A stretch of DNA of 64,000 nucleotides from Aliamphritea hakodatensis (GTDB taxonomy: Bacteria > Pseudomonadota > Gammaproteobacteria > Pseudomonadales > Balneatricaceae): the NCBI RefSeq assembly GCF_024347195.1, contig NZ_AP025281.1, forward strand, positions 3,410,001 through 3,474,000. Direction: 5' to 3'. Shown here piece by piece: positions 34,366-43,664 of this stretch. Within the stretch, counting starts at the first letter, position 1; each line of letters begins with the position of its first letter. Both the position numbers and the translations under genes were made by a program. A model generated the notes under the pieces. The model was not told the DNA's origin and did no database searches. It worked only from the letters and a program-made list of their open reading frames with translations.

Positions 34366-36139
34366 TTTGGAAATGTCCGAGCTGGGCAGGGAAGAAAAGG
34401 AAAACGCTCCCCGGGTCGAGAAACTGCAGCAACAGGTTGAAGAGATCTGTGGTGCGATCGTACGTGCCGCCGCGAATGAACCTCAGTTCCGTTTCCGTGG
34501 TCGCCGGCCGGAAATTGGCGGTAAGCCTTCCGGCATCCGTGCCCCGCACCTGCAACCGGATCTGAACAGTGATGACTTCGGTTCTTTCCGGGGCGCTGCT
34601 GACGGCATCGCCCTGCGTCTGCAACTCAGTGATATTGAACTGCACCGTTCCCTGATTCCTAAAACCGCGGTGGGTCAGCTGTTATTCGAACTGATGGAAC
34701 AGTTGCGGGTTGAGTCTCTGGTACCTGACTGTTATCCGGGTATGAAAGCAAATCTGCAGCACCGTTTTGAACAATGGTGTTTTCAGTTCCATTCTTCCGG
34801 TCTGACAGAAAGCCATGTCGGTCTGCTGGTGTATACCATCGGCCAGATGTTCTGGAGCCGCCTGACGCTTAATCACGTGATGGAAATCACCGAAGAGCTG
34901 ATCGAACCGCAGCGGATGATGCTGGCACCGCACACCGGCAAGTACATGACCAACATCCGCAGGATGAATCACGACCAGGCAGCCTACGCAGAACAGGCGC
35001 TGGGCATCATTGCGGTGGTTGATGAGCTGGTTGAAGCCTATAAAGGCGAAGAAAAGGATGACGACACCTCCGATGAAGACATGGAAGAACTGGTAAACAG
35101 CTTCGGCCTGATTCTTTATCCGGATGCCGGTCTGGAAGGTACCATGGGCGTGAACGGCCCGCAGGTCACTGCCAGCGATTACCGGGAACTCATGCTGCAG
35201 CTGGAAAAATATAAAATTTATTCCACTGAAAACGACCGGGTTATTCATGCCAGCAAACTGGTGTCTGAAGATCAGCGGATTCGCCTGCGTGAAGAACTGG
35301 AACAGCGCATTAAAGGTCAGGGAGTAAACGTACCCCGTCTGGCCCGCGATCTGGCAGCTATTCTTTCCTCACCGGAACTGGACGGCTGGAACTTCGGTGA
35401 AGAATCCGGACATCTGGACGCCAAGCGCCTGACCCGTCTGGTGACATCTCCTGAATACCGGCAGATCTTCCGCCGGGAGCGTTATCAGCCAAAGAGCAAT
35501 TGTCTGGTCACCTTCCTGATGGATAACACCGGGTCGATGAAAACTCACATCGCCTCCATTGCTACCCTGATGGAAATCATGTGCCGGGCGCTTGAACAGG
35601 CTGGTGCCAGCACAGAAGTGCTGGGCTTCACCACCCGGGGCTGGCAGGGCGGTAAAATTTATAAACAGTGGCAGCGCCGTGGCAAACCGGAAAATCCGGG
35701 CCGCCTGACGGAACTGGAACACATTATTTATAAAGATGCCGACACCCCGATCAAACGCGCCCGTCTGGATATGGCGGCGATGCTCAAGCCAAGCCTGTTC
35801 CGTGAAGGGATCGACGGTGAAGCCCTGCTCTGGGCCGCTGAGCGGATGACCGCCCGTTCAGAAGAACGGCGCATTCTGATTGTTCTGTCCGACGGTTGCC
35901 CGATGGAAACCGCCACCAACCAGAACAACCCGGAAGATTATCTGGATAATCACCTGCAACAGGTGGCCGGCATGCTGGAAACCCGTGGTGATATCGAACT
36001 TTATGCGCTGGGTTTCGGCCTGGACCTGAGTACGTATTACCGCCACAGCCTGGCGCTGGAACTACCTGAACGGCTGGAAAACGGAGTCTTTAAAGAGATT
36101 CTGCAAATGATCGCCAAACACGGCCGCCGCGCACGCTGA
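34352..36139 (+). CDS. cobT: CobT, von Willebrand-domain subunit of aerobic cobaltochelatase
   Basis: A 595-residue protein with an N-terminal CobT domain, an acidic linker (about 225-245, EEKDDDTSDEDMEE) and a C-terminal VWA domain. Its MIDAS motif is MDNTGSM at about residue 390-396, with Thr and Asp ligands further on. It interacts with CobS; the acidic stretch and MIDAS-AAA+ pairing parallel the Mg-chelatase ChlD/ChlI pair. It overlaps cobS by 14 bp with GAGG upstream, so translation is coupled. A terminator follows at 36164. Confidence 0.93.
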   Translation: MASTNLEMSELGREEKENAPRVEKLQQQVEEICGAIVRAAANEPQFRFRGRRPEIGGKPSGIRAPHLQPDLNSDDFGSFRGAADGIALRLQLSDIELHRSLIPKTAVGQLLFELMEQLRVESLVPDCYPGMKANLQHRFEQWCFQFHSSGLTESHVGLLVYTIGQMFWSRLTLNHVMEITEELIEPQRMMLAPHTGKYMTNIRRMNHDQAAYAEQALGIIAVVDELVEAYKGEEKDDDTSDEDMEELVNSFGLILYPDAGLEGTMGVNGPQVTASDYRELMLQLEKYKIYSTENDRVIHASKLVSEDQRIRLREELEQRIKGQGVNVPRLARDLAAILSSPELDGWNFGEESGHLDAKRLTRLVTSPEYRQIFRRERYQPKSNCLVTFLMDNTGSMKTHIASIATLMEIMCRALEQAGASTEVLGFTTRGWQGGKIYKQWQRRGKPENPGRLTELEHIIYKDADTPIKRARLDMAAMLKPSLFREGIDGEALLWAAERMTARSEERRILIVLSDGCPMETATNQNNPEDYLDNHLQQVAGMLETRGDIELYALGFGLDLSTYYRHSLALELPERLENGVFKEILQMIAKHGRRAR

Positions 36140-36163
36140 AGCCCTGTTTCAACGCGCCCTCCC

Positions 36164-36198
36164 GGCACCGGAAACGGCCTTGTTTCTGGTGCCATTTT
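36164..36198 (+). terminator. Rho-independent terminator after cobT
   Basis: A 12-bp stem GGCACCGGAAAC / GTTTCTGGTGCC (one G-T pair), 6-nt loop, then ATTTTAA. Confidence 0.75.
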
Positions 36199-36652
36199 AA
36201 ACAAATCACTGGCCCTAAGCCCTACTAAGGTATGAGCATAGAATAGCCGCCATCGTCCGACAGCTTCTGTGTGTCTCCACAGAAACACTGCCAAATGCAA
36301 GCGTTTCTGCAGAGAGTTCCCCCAGATACACAGGTCGGACGGCATACCTGAAACAGTCCTAAAGAAACACGTTCAGCTCACTGAACAAAGCTTCCCTCAG
36401 CTGTCTCAGCTCAAATAATAAGAAACATGTAATCCATGATTACCGGCACAACGCACTTCCACAAGAAGTACAGTGTTCCGGTCAGCCGCTTACGGTCTGA
36501 GTGCTCCGTACCGGCAAAGCCTCATCTATACTGATTAAAGTAGCCATTGCGGTAGTAATGAGAATATTGTTACTGTAATGCCCGGATGAATAACATATTT
36601 TTTGAGCCCGGTTATCCAAGCGTTGATAACCCCTGAATGAGAACACGCAATA
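36199..36652. other. Intergenic region, nothing firmly recognised
   Basis: About 450 bp between the cobT terminator and the DUF3461 gene. A small hairpin TTCTGTG/CACAGAA lies at 36265-36284. No ORF with coding character and no cobalamin riboswitch seen. Confidence 0.4.
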
Positions 36653-37048
36653 ATGTCTAAGTATCCTACCCTGACTAAGATGGGCATTACCTCTGTCGAT
36701 AACATCGATAAATACACTGTACAGCATCAGGGCGAAGTAGATGTACTCAAGATCTACTACAAGCGTCCAAAAGGTTCTTTACTGTCCCGCAGCAAGAAAT
36801 TTTCTTTCATGCGTGGCCGTAACTATCTGCCAATCGAAGCCCGTAACTCTAAGGCGTTCGACCAGATGGAAAGCATTAACCCTGAGCTGATGCACGCCAT
36901 TGATGAGCTCAAACAGCTGAATGCGACCCGTGAAAAAGACAGCCAGATGGATCCGAAGAAACGCATGATGAACGATCTGGATCACCTGGAAAAAGTCATG
37001 ACGTCCAAGATCGACGATCTGCGCCGCCAGATTGAAGAAATGAAGTAA
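36653..37048 (+). CDS. DUF3461-family protein
   Basis: A 131-residue soluble protein beginning MSKYPTLTKMGI and containing VLKIYYKRPKGSLLSRSKKF, the pattern I associate with the DUF3461 family of gammaproteobacteria. The C-terminal 50 residues (LNATREKDSQMDPKKRM..., then HLEKVMTSKIDDLRRQIEEMK) form a charged coiled coil. It has no signal peptide or membrane helix. It is monocistronic with its own strong terminator. Function is unknown. Confidence 0.8.
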   Translation: MSKYPTLTKMGITSVDNIDKYTVQHQGEVDVLKIYYKRPKGSLLSRSKKFSFMRGRNYLPIEARNSKAFDQMESINPELMHAIDELKQLNATREKDSQMDPKKRMMNDLDHLEKVMTSKIDDLRRQIEEMK

Positions 37049-37062
37049 ATCGCTTCAGATAT

Positions 37063-37093
37063 AAAAAACGCAGCCCTGAGCTGCGTTTTTTTT
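37063..37093. terminator. Strong terminator after the DUF3461 gene
   Basis: Stem AAAACGCAGC / GCTGCGTTTT with loop CCTGA and T8 on the plus strand; the A-run on the other side makes it usable for the convergent metallophosphoesterase gene. Confidence 0.9.
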
Positions 37094-37105
37094 ACCTGCC
37101 GGTTG

Positions 37106-39214
37106 CTAGCCTTTTTGCCAGCGGATCAGGCAGGGATGCTGATAAAGCACCTCTGTATCCAGCAGCAGACCCTTATCACCCGCTTGCCACTCCAACGGCA
37201 TCACCTCCCCTATTTTCAGATCCGCCAAACGGGCAGGCCCTTCCACGACACAGGGCATACTGAGCTGTTTGAGATAAACAGGCTGCTCCGGCAATACCAG
37301 CGCAAACACCTGTTGATCACTGCTGAACAGCTGTACCTCACAATGTTCAGCCTGCTCGCTGCCGATGGGCTGCAGCCCGGTAACCCCCAGCAGTTCTGAA
37401 TACAGATTACTCACCACCAGGCTGGCACTGCGGGGATTGTAGCGGCGGTCCACCACACCGTTTTTGACAAAATAGCCACGGTCGTTATCGGCAAAGGTAT
37501 CGACGAATACATCCACCCTGTTTTGCGCCTTGGCGGCAATCAGGCTGCTGGCGATTCGCCGGGCAATGGCGCCGTCATCATAATTAGCTTCGGCAGGGTT
37601 TTCCCCTGCCAGCCGCAGATGCAGCGAGCACCGCATTTCCATCGTCGCAGCCATTTCCGCTGCAGCAGCAACCGCGTCTGCCGGCGACTGATTCAGGCCG
37701 ATCCGTAAGACAAAACCGGCAATCACTCCCCTGAGATCACACCCGTCCAGAACCTCCTGCATCCGGGACTGATCATCCAGCTTAAAACCATGGTTGATGA
37801 CATGGAAATAGCGGTCACCGTTTTGTTTCACATCGGCGTGAGTATGTAACCGGGAGAGATACACCGGCAGGTCCAGCACCGGTTTAAGGCTGCGTAACTG
37901 CCCGGCCACCTTGTCCAGATCCTGACTGGCATACGCCAGCTCCCAACTGCTCAGCAGTGCCTGATGCTGCAGCAGACAATCCCGCTCCGTTTCATTCAGC
38001 AGACCAAAACTGAAGACGGTAAATTCATGGCCATGCTGCTGTAACACCGCCATCCGTTCGCGGACATAATCATCCTGCAGATCATGCAGTGGAACCCGCA
38101 GTTTTTTCACGCCCATTTCCCACAGCGCCATCAGCGGATAATCATTACGGACCGGCTTACGGATGAATTCATCCAGCCCGCCGGAGGGCGGTATTTCCAA
38201 TACTTCAGACCAGGTCTGGCGCAGATCAAACCCCAGCGGCGCATGGTCTTGTTCCAGCGGATGCACCGGTGTACAGCGATTCTGTGCAGATAATACCGTC
38301 TGTTCGCCGCCCAACTGGCCATAGGTACGGATACTGTGGCACACATGGCCATGTTCATACACATTCACCTGCAAGTATCCCAGTTTGGCGTCTTCGTTGC
38401 GGCCATGCTCTTCATTCTCCAGCGGTGGTACCCGGTACATTTCGCTGTAATCCTGGCGGACAAACGCCGTCGATGGCAGCAGATAACAATCCGTGACCCC
38501 GAAGCGGTTATACCAGAAATTATGGACGTGCCCGGCAAACAGGGCTTCAACCTCATACTGATCCATCAGCCCCAGCAACCAGCTGCGACCAGGCTCAGCA
38601 ATGTTGTCGTAATGTTCCGGTTCTTCAGGTTCGGTAAGAAACGGCGGGTAATGAATATTGATAAAGAAACGCTCGCCGGCATGCTGCCGGAGATAATCTT
38701 CCAGCCATGCCTGCTGTGCCTGTTCCGCGGGCATACCGGTATTAATGACCGATGCATTGACCACCAGAAAATGAATGCCTTTATGTTCAAAGGCATAATA
38801 GTGCGGGCCAAAGTATTCTTCCCATAACGCCAGATAGTCATCGCACACCACGCCGGCCGGGGCCCAGTCGATGGGTTTATCTCCCACATCATGATTGCCC
38901 GGTACCAGATACTGCGGGCATTCCAGATTGGAGGTTTGTTCAAGAAAACGTGCTACTGCATCTTTATACGCGTGAGGCACACCGGGCACCGGGTGGATCA
39001 GATCCCCCAGGTTAATCACAAAATCCGGTGCCAGCGCGTTTATATCCTGCACCACATATTTCATCCGGCCATTCGCCAGCCGGTTCACCGGAAACGGCGA
39101 GTTAGACACCATATCCTGCTCACTGAGGTGGGTGTCAGCCACCACGATCATTGAGAACAGCTTCTTACCAAGCGCCTCATTTTCAACAGAGTTTTGCATG
39201 TTTATTTCAGCCAT
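37106..39214 (-). CDS. Two-domain metallophosphoesterase
   Basis: A 702-residue protein without a signal peptide. The N-terminal calcineurin-like phosphoesterase domain (about 18-270) has all metal motifs: DTH, GDLIHP, PGNHD, NIHYPP and GHVHNF. This is the class III phosphodiesterase pattern (CpdA/GlpQ-like cyclic or glycerophosphodiester hydrolases). Residues about 330-600 look like an alpha/beta barrel that I do not recognise, with conserved-looking DTFADNDRGYF and DRRYNPRSA segments. A short beta-rich tail ends the protein. It follows the TctBA-Usp genes but a terminator-like hairpin lies between, so expression may be partly separate. The substrate is unknown; a phosphodiester linked to the transported compound is possible. 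Confidence 0.75.
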   Translation of the reverse strand: MAEINMQNSVENEALGKKLFSMIVVADTHLSEQDMVSNSPFPVNRLANGRMKYVVQDINALAPDFVINLGDLIHPVPGVPHAYKDAVARFLEQTSNLECPQYLVPGNHDVGDKPIDWAPAGVVCDDYLALWEEYFGPHYYAFEHKGIHFLVVNASVINTGMPAEQAQQAWLEDYLRQHAGERFFINIHYPPFLTEPEEPEHYDNIAEPGRSWLLGLMDQYEVEALFAGHVHNFWYNRFGVTDCYLLPSTAFVRQDYSEMYRVPPLENEEHGRNEDAKLGYLQVNVYEHGHVCHSIRTYGQLGGEQTVLSAQNRCTPVHPLEQDHAPLGFDLRQTWSEVLEIPPSGGLDEFIRKPVRNDYPLMALWEMGVKKLRVPLHDLQDDYVRERMAVLQQHGHEFTVFSFGLLNETERDCLLQHQALLSSWELAYASQDLDKVAGQLRSLKPVLDLPVYLSRLHTHADVKQNGDRYFHVINHGFKLDDQSRMQEVLDGCDLRGVIAGFVLRIGLNQSPADAVAAAAEMAATMEMRCSLHLRLAGENPAEANYDDGAIARRIASSLIAAKAQNRVDVFVDTFADNDRGYFVKNGVVDRRYNPRSASLVVSNLYSELLGVTGLQPIGSEQAEHCEVQLFSSDQQVFALVLPEQPVYLKQLSMPCVVEGPARLADLKIGEVMPLEWQAGDKGLLLDTEVLYQHPCLIRWQKG

Positions 39215-39325
39215 CAGTATTTACCTAATTGTTATTATCAGCAGAAAGACCAAATCCGGAACGAGCGAGCCCGCAGCGCAGCAGCACTGTAAAAATTTCA
39301 AATATTGATATTTCTGGCAGGTGAC

Positions 39326-39352
39326 AGAAACCGGCAGTTCAGCGGCTGCCGG
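39326..39352 (-). terminator. Terminator or attenuator after the universal stress protein gene
   Basis: Stem CCGGCAG / CTGCCGG with an 8-nt loop, followed on the minus strand by TTTCTGT. The T-tract is interrupted, so readthrough into the metallophosphoesterase gene is likely. Confidence 0.6.
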
Positions 39353-39402
39353 CCCAACAGCTCAGACCTGTCATATCTGAGCTGGGATCAGGCCAGGAAG
39401 GG

Positions 39403-39846
39403 TTACTTCACGACCAGGACGTTTACCCGGGCAATCGAGGTAATCTTGCGTGAAATGCTGCCGATGAGCATACCTTCCACCTGTCCAAGCCCCCGGGTGC
39501 CCACCACGATCAGATCACATTCGTGGCTGTCAGCAGCGGCAACAATGGCACCGGCAGGGTCCCCCTGAACAATTGCCTTATCGCAGACCTCAATGCCCAG
39601 TTCTTTCGCGATGCCGGTAGCATGCTCTACAATTTCCTTGCCCGCCCCTTCCAGCGCTTCCTGCCGGAGCTGATCCAGCGAGTTTTGTTTGACAAAGCGC
39701 TTCAGTTCGCGGGGCACCTTCATGTTGCGGATAACGTGCACAATCAGTAGTTCAGCGCCGAGTTGAGAAGCCAGCTTAGCCGCTGATTTAACCGCCAGAA
39801 ACGACGTATCTGAACCGTCTACCGCGACGCAGATTTTGTTATACAT
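39403..39846 (-). CDS. Universal stress protein (UspA family, ATP-binding type)
   Basis: A 147-residue UspA-fold protein. MYNKICVAVDGSDTS starts the first strand, and GTRGLGQVEGMLIGS (about 116-130) is the ATP-binding G-x2-G-x9-G-S/T motif. It has a strong GGAGGC site and follows tctA by 44 bp. In Halomonas a UspA protein (TeaD) encoded with the TRAP ectoine transporter TeaABC regulates that transporter's activity. By analogy this one may regulate the TTT transporter. Confidence 0.92.
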   Translation of the reverse strand: MYNKICVAVDGSDTSFLAVKSAAKLASQLGAELLIVHVIRNMKVPRELKRFVKQNSLDQLRQEALEGAGKEIVEHATGIAKELGIEVCDKAIVQGDPAGAIVAAADSHECDLIVVGTRGLGQVEGMLIGSISRKITSIARVNVLVVK

Positions 39847-39890
39847 ATAACAGCCTCCACTCCCGGCGAACCGGGAGTTCCGGATTAGAA

Positions 39891-41393
39891 TCAGCGACCG
39901 CTTTCAGCGGTGGCCATTGTTTTAGGTTTACTGAAATAGCTCTTAATCAGCATACCCAGCGTAATTGCCGTCAGACACCAGAACACAATGCAGATCGGGC
40001 TGCGTACAAAAATGTCGATACTGCCTTCCGATAACAACAGCGACTGACGGAAGTTATCTTCCAGCAACGGCCCCAGCACAAAAGCAATCAGGAAAGGTGC
40101 GGTCGGTATATCCAGACGCAACAGCGTAAAACCCACCAGCCCCATAACCAGCATGACCAGTACATCAAACAGGTTGTTGTTTACCGCATAGGCACCGTAC
40201 GTACAGAGGATCAGCACCACCGGATACAGCACCCGGTTAGGCACATCGGAAATCCTGCTGATGTATTTGATTGACAGCTTACCGATCAGGAACAGATAGG
40301 CGGAGCTGAGCATAATGCCGATGAAGATCGCATAGATCATGTCGATATTATTCTGGAACATGATCGGCCCCGGCGTCAGGCCGTGGATCATAAATGCACC
40401 CAGAATCACCGCGGTGATGACATCCCCCGGAACACCCAGTGCCAGCAACGGAATCATCGTGGCTCCGGCAACACCATTGTTACCGGCTTCAGCAGCCGCG
40501 ACCCCTTCAATTTCACCTTTACCGAAATTGGCAGACCGGGGGGACGTACGCTTGGCCTCACTGTAGGAAAGGAAAGCAGCCGGCGCACCGCCTATCCCCG
40601 GAATCGCCCCAAGTACAACGCCAAATAAACTGCCGCGGAAAATCGATTTAAAGCAGCGCTTAAAATCAGCAAAGGTAGCATGTGCGCCTTTCAGGGCATT
40701 GGTTTCCAGATCCTGGAATACCGGCTTGGTAAAATGATTGAGAATTTCCGGTAAAGCAAACAGACCGATTAACACCGGAATAAAGTTCAGCCCGGCCATC
40801 AGCTCATATTCGTTAAACACGAAACGCTCGGTTCCGTAAACAATGTCCAGGCCCACGGTGGCCAGTATCAGCCCCAGACAGGCCGAGATAACCCCCATCG
40901 CCAGGCGGTCACCGGAAACACCGGCGATGATCGTCAGGGCAAAAATGATCAGGGTAAAGAATTCAGGCGGGCCGAACTGCAACGCAAAACTCGCCAGAAA
41001 ACCGGCCATCAGAATCAGCGCCAGATTCGACATAAAGTCTGCAAAAACAGAGGCATAGAGTGCGATATCCAGTGCTTTACGGGCTTCACCCTTACGGGAT
41101 AGTGGAAAGCCGTCCAGCACGGTACAGGCTGCCGCCGGCGTACCGGGTGCCTTGATCAGAATGGCTGTAATAGAGCCGCCATAAAGTCCGCCTTTATAGA
41201 CCCCCAGTAACAGCAGGATGCCGGTGACCGGGTTCAGTGAAAAGGTAAATGGCAATACCAGTGCGACACCCATCGGCGTCGTCATGCCGGGAATAGCGCC
41301 GGTCACAGTGCCGATCAGCACCCCGGCAAATACTGCAAGAATATTGTCCCAGTTCAGAAACAGGACAAATGCATCAGCTATATTTTCAAACAT
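39891..41393 (-). CDS. tctA: TctA, large permease of tripartite tricarboxylate transporter
   Basis: A 500-residue membrane protein with about ten to twelve helices and the TctA hallmarks TGAIPGMTTPMGVALVLPFTF near the N-terminus and GAIPGIGGAPAAFLSYSEAKR in the second half. TTT transporters use a periplasmic binding protein and the ion gradient to import carboxylates and other small anions. The start has GGGAG upstream and lies 29 bp after tctB. The matching TctC gene is 6 kb away (47436-48419), in the same putative ROK regulon. Confidence 0.94.
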   Translation of the reverse strand: MFENIADAFVLFLNWDNILAVFAGVLIGTVTGAIPGMTTPMGVALVLPFTFSLNPVTGILLLLGVYKGGLYGGSITAILIKAPGTPAAACTVLDGFPLSRKGEARKALDIALYASVFADFMSNLALILMAGFLASFALQFGPPEFFTLIIFALTIIAGVSGDRLAMGVISACLGLILATVGLDIVYGTERFVFNEYELMAGLNFIPVLIGLFALPEILNHFTKPVFQDLETNALKGAHATFADFKRCFKSIFRGSLFGVVLGAIPGIGGAPAAFLSYSEAKRTSPRSANFGKGEIEGVAAAEAGNNGVAGATMIPLLALGVPGDVITAVILGAFMIHGLTPGPIMFQNNIDMIYAIFIGIMLSSAYLFLIGKLSIKYISRISDVPNRVLYPVVLILCTYGAYAVNNNLFDVLVMLVMGLVGFTLLRLDIPTAPFLIAFVLGPLLEDNFRQSLLLSEGSIDIFVRSPICIVFWCLTAITLGMLIKSYFSKPKTMATAESGR

Positions 41394-41422
41394 TTTTTAT
41401 TATCTCCCAATGCACTTCCGTA

Positions 41423-41914
41423 CTATGACTCAAACATACCCAGGGGCAGCGGCACGTTGGCTACGTAGGTAAAGAAGTAATACAGCAACACCGGCAGAAT
41501 CACCGCCGTCGGCAGCAATATTGTCAGCCGGCGTTCACCGCCCAGAAGCATCAGCCCCAGCAGAACAACACAGGACGAGATCACAATGCCAAGATGGGTG
41601 ATTGCAAAGTAATACACAAATACCGACAGAATTGCCGTTACCAGTTTCAGTGATGCAATGCCAAATGACAGTGACTCACCCTCACCTTCATCATTACGGT
41701 TGCCCGCCGGGAACATGCCCTGAAACAAAACGATTGCACCGGCAAGCGCCAGACAGATCATGACGATCTGAGGCCAGAAATCCGGCGATAATGCGGCAAT
41801 TTCAACACCGCCGGGTAACACAACGCCGGAAGGAATAATCGCCAGCAGCCCCAACAGGGCCAGCGCGACAACGCCGCTGCCGATGATCAGATCCCAGGCT
41901 CTGGGAGTCAGCAT
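41423..41914 (-). CDS. tctB: TctB, small membrane subunit of tripartite tricarboxylate transporter (copy 1)
   Basis: A 163-residue protein with four hydrophobic helices, the Ser-Pro-Asp-Phe-Trp-Pro motif (ALSPDFWPQ) and a C-terminal LLGGERRLTILLPTAVILPVLLYYFF-type block. It shares the C-terminal block and ALSPxFWP motif with a second TctB at 43665. First gene of its minus-strand operon, with GGGAGG site. A perfect ROK-type palindrome lies 210 bp upstream. Confidence 0.9.
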   Translation of the reverse strand: MLTPRAWDLIIGSGVVALALLGLLAIIPSGVVLPGGVEIAALSPDFWPQIVMICLALAGAIVLFQGMFPAGNRNDEGEGESLSFGIASLKLVTAILSVFVYYFAITHLGIVISSCVVLLGLMLLGGERRLTILLPTAVILPVLLYYFFTYVANVPLPLGMFES

Positions 41915-42123
41915 AACCTTTCCTCCCTGTTTTGGCCTGAATATTCATTCGCTGAGTGTGTATAACCAGACTCAGCAGCTACGCCACTGCTGTGATAACA
42001 GCCACCGGTCAGCCCGGCGTTCATGGCTTTTCTCTCAGTGGATTTTCTCAAAGTACAGCCCTCTTATTGTTATTGTGTTGCGCATTTTTTGACCGCTACA
42101 AAGCTGTTTCAGCCCTGCAATCT

Positions 42124-42144
42124 AATTACTTACAGTAAGTAATT
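42124..42144. promoter_or_regulatory. Probable ROK operator A
   Basis: A perfect dyad with arms AATTACTTAC and GTAAGTAATT around a central A, between divergent tctB and the ROK regulator gene. It is the best of four related 21-bp sites in the window. Confidence 0.75.
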
Positions 42145-42380
42145 TATTATTTATAGCTAAAAGCCCTCCAACCTGCAAGAAAATCAAACCGATTATTTTT
42201 CATCCAAACGGATAAGCACAGTGCAGCCGGCCAGCTGAATAGCGGGTCAGCGACCGAAAAAGCCGGATAACCGTATGATTTGTAAATATCAGATTTCAAA
42301 ACGTTGCTTCTTTCCCGGTGGTGAAGTTAAATCCCCCGCCCTGCGTTGAACCCAATGGCAGAAAGCATTATTGTTACTTA

Positions 42381-42401
42381 TATTACTTTCAGTAAGCAAT
42401 A
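42381..42401. promoter_or_regulatory. Probable ROK operator B
   Basis: Same 21-bp frame with imperfect arms TATTACTTTC and GTAAGCAATA around a central A. It ends 40 bp before the ROK regulator start, consistent with autoregulation. Confidence 0.65.
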
Positions 42402-42441
42402 AGTACACATCCATCAGTACTTTTCCGGATTGGAGCCACTC

Positions 42442-43656
42442 ATGTCCAGCGAACAGCAGCGTTCCCGTGTCGATTTAGGTCGCGCAAACCGCCGCAGTGT
42501 ATTAGCAGAAATACTTTACAATGCCCCTATCGCCCGGACAGAGATCGCCGAACGCACGGCGTTAACCGGTGCATCAGTATCACGTATTACCCGCGATCTG
42601 ATCAATGCAGGTCTGGTGGTTGAAAGCAGCGCTTCGATACCCCAGAACCGCTCCGGGCGCCGTCTGATCGAGCTTAATCTCAACCCCACCGGTGCATATG
42701 TGATCGGCATCAGCATTAACGCCTTCGCCCAGTGGGTCAGCCTGTCCGGGCTGGATAACAACATCATTGCCCGCCAGCAGCTGGCTCTGGAATGCGTCGA
42801 CAATCCGGACGACGTACTCAACAGGGTCGTTGAAGCAGCACAGACAATGATCGAAGAATCGGGCATTGACCGGCAACAGCTCATCGGCGGTGGCGTGGCC
42901 ATTGGCGGTGCGGTTGAACCTAAGTCCGGCCGCCTGCTGTTCTCCTCGACAATGGACTGGGGAGAGATGGATATAGCACCGATGATGTCCGAACGGCTGG
43001 GCATTCCTATCTGTGTGGAAACCGTGCCCAACGCCCTAAATCTGGCCGAAACCCGTTTCGGCATTACCAAGGGCCAGCGTAACGTGGTCATGCTCAACGC
43101 ATCGCTGCGGATGGGGGCCAGTCTGTTACTGGATAATCAGCTGCGCCGCGGCGTACGTTTTTCTGCCGGGCAAATAGGCAAGCTGCGTTTGCACCAGGCG
43201 GATAAGGCAGAATCAGCCCTGTTGCTGGACGAGGTTGCAGCAGGGATTGCCGTGCTCAGCAAGCTGACCGGCGAACCGGATCTCACCAGCGGCCGCCGGG
43301 CGGCAGATACTCTGATGCAGTTAAAAAGTGCTTCCGTCAGCGGTGATCAGGCCGCCACCGATGCGTTTTATCACGCCGGCCAGATGCTCAGCCAGACCAT
43401 CGATGTTGTTGATACCCTGCTGCAGCCTGAAACCATCCTGCTGGCAGGCCCGATGGCGACCGTCCCTGCTTATATAGATGGCGTCCTGGATAACTTCCGC
43501 CACGACGACAGTCAGGAGTGCAGCAGCGGTGATAACCTGCAGGCAAACATTCTGGTCAGCAACGTCAGCCCTGAACAGGCAGCGATTTATCTGGCTTTTA
43601 ACGAGTTTCTCGCCAGCCGGGATATAGCGCTGAGCCAACTGACGGATACTGGCTGA
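42442..43656 (+). CDS. ROK-family transcriptional regulator
   Basis: A 404-residue NagC/XylR-type ROK protein with an N-terminal winged helix (about 10-70, RTEIAERTALTGASVSRITRDL) and a ROK kinase-like domain (about 85-400, GGGVAIGGAVEP, NALNLAETRF). Odd: the Cys-rich zinc motif CxCGxxGCxE of most ROK proteins is missing, as in some regulators that do not bind sugars. The start at 42442 has GGAG; the TTG at 42430 overlaps it. It is divergent from tctB and followed after 8 bp by a second tctB. The four nearby 21-bp palindromes are its likely operators. Confidence 0.9.
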   Translation: MSSEQQRSRVDLGRANRRSVLAEILYNAPIARTEIAERTALTGASVSRITRDLINAGLVVESSASIPQNRSGRRLIELNLNPTGAYVIGISINAFAQWVSLSGLDNNIIARQQLALECVDNPDDVLNRVVEAAQTMIEESGIDRQQLIGGGVAIGGAVEPKSGRLLFSSTMDWGEMDIAPMMSERLGIPICVETVPNALNLAETRFGITKGQRNVVMLNASLRMGASLLLDNQLRRGVRFSAGQIGKLRLHQADKAESALLLDEVAAGIAVLSKLTGEPDLTSGRRAADTLMQLKSASVSGDQAATDAFYHAGQMLSQTIDVVDTLLQPETILLAGPMATVPAYIDGVLDNFRHDDSQECSSGDNLQANILVSNVSPEQAAIYLAFNEFLASRDIALSQLTDTG

Positions 43657-43664
43657 ACATCTGA

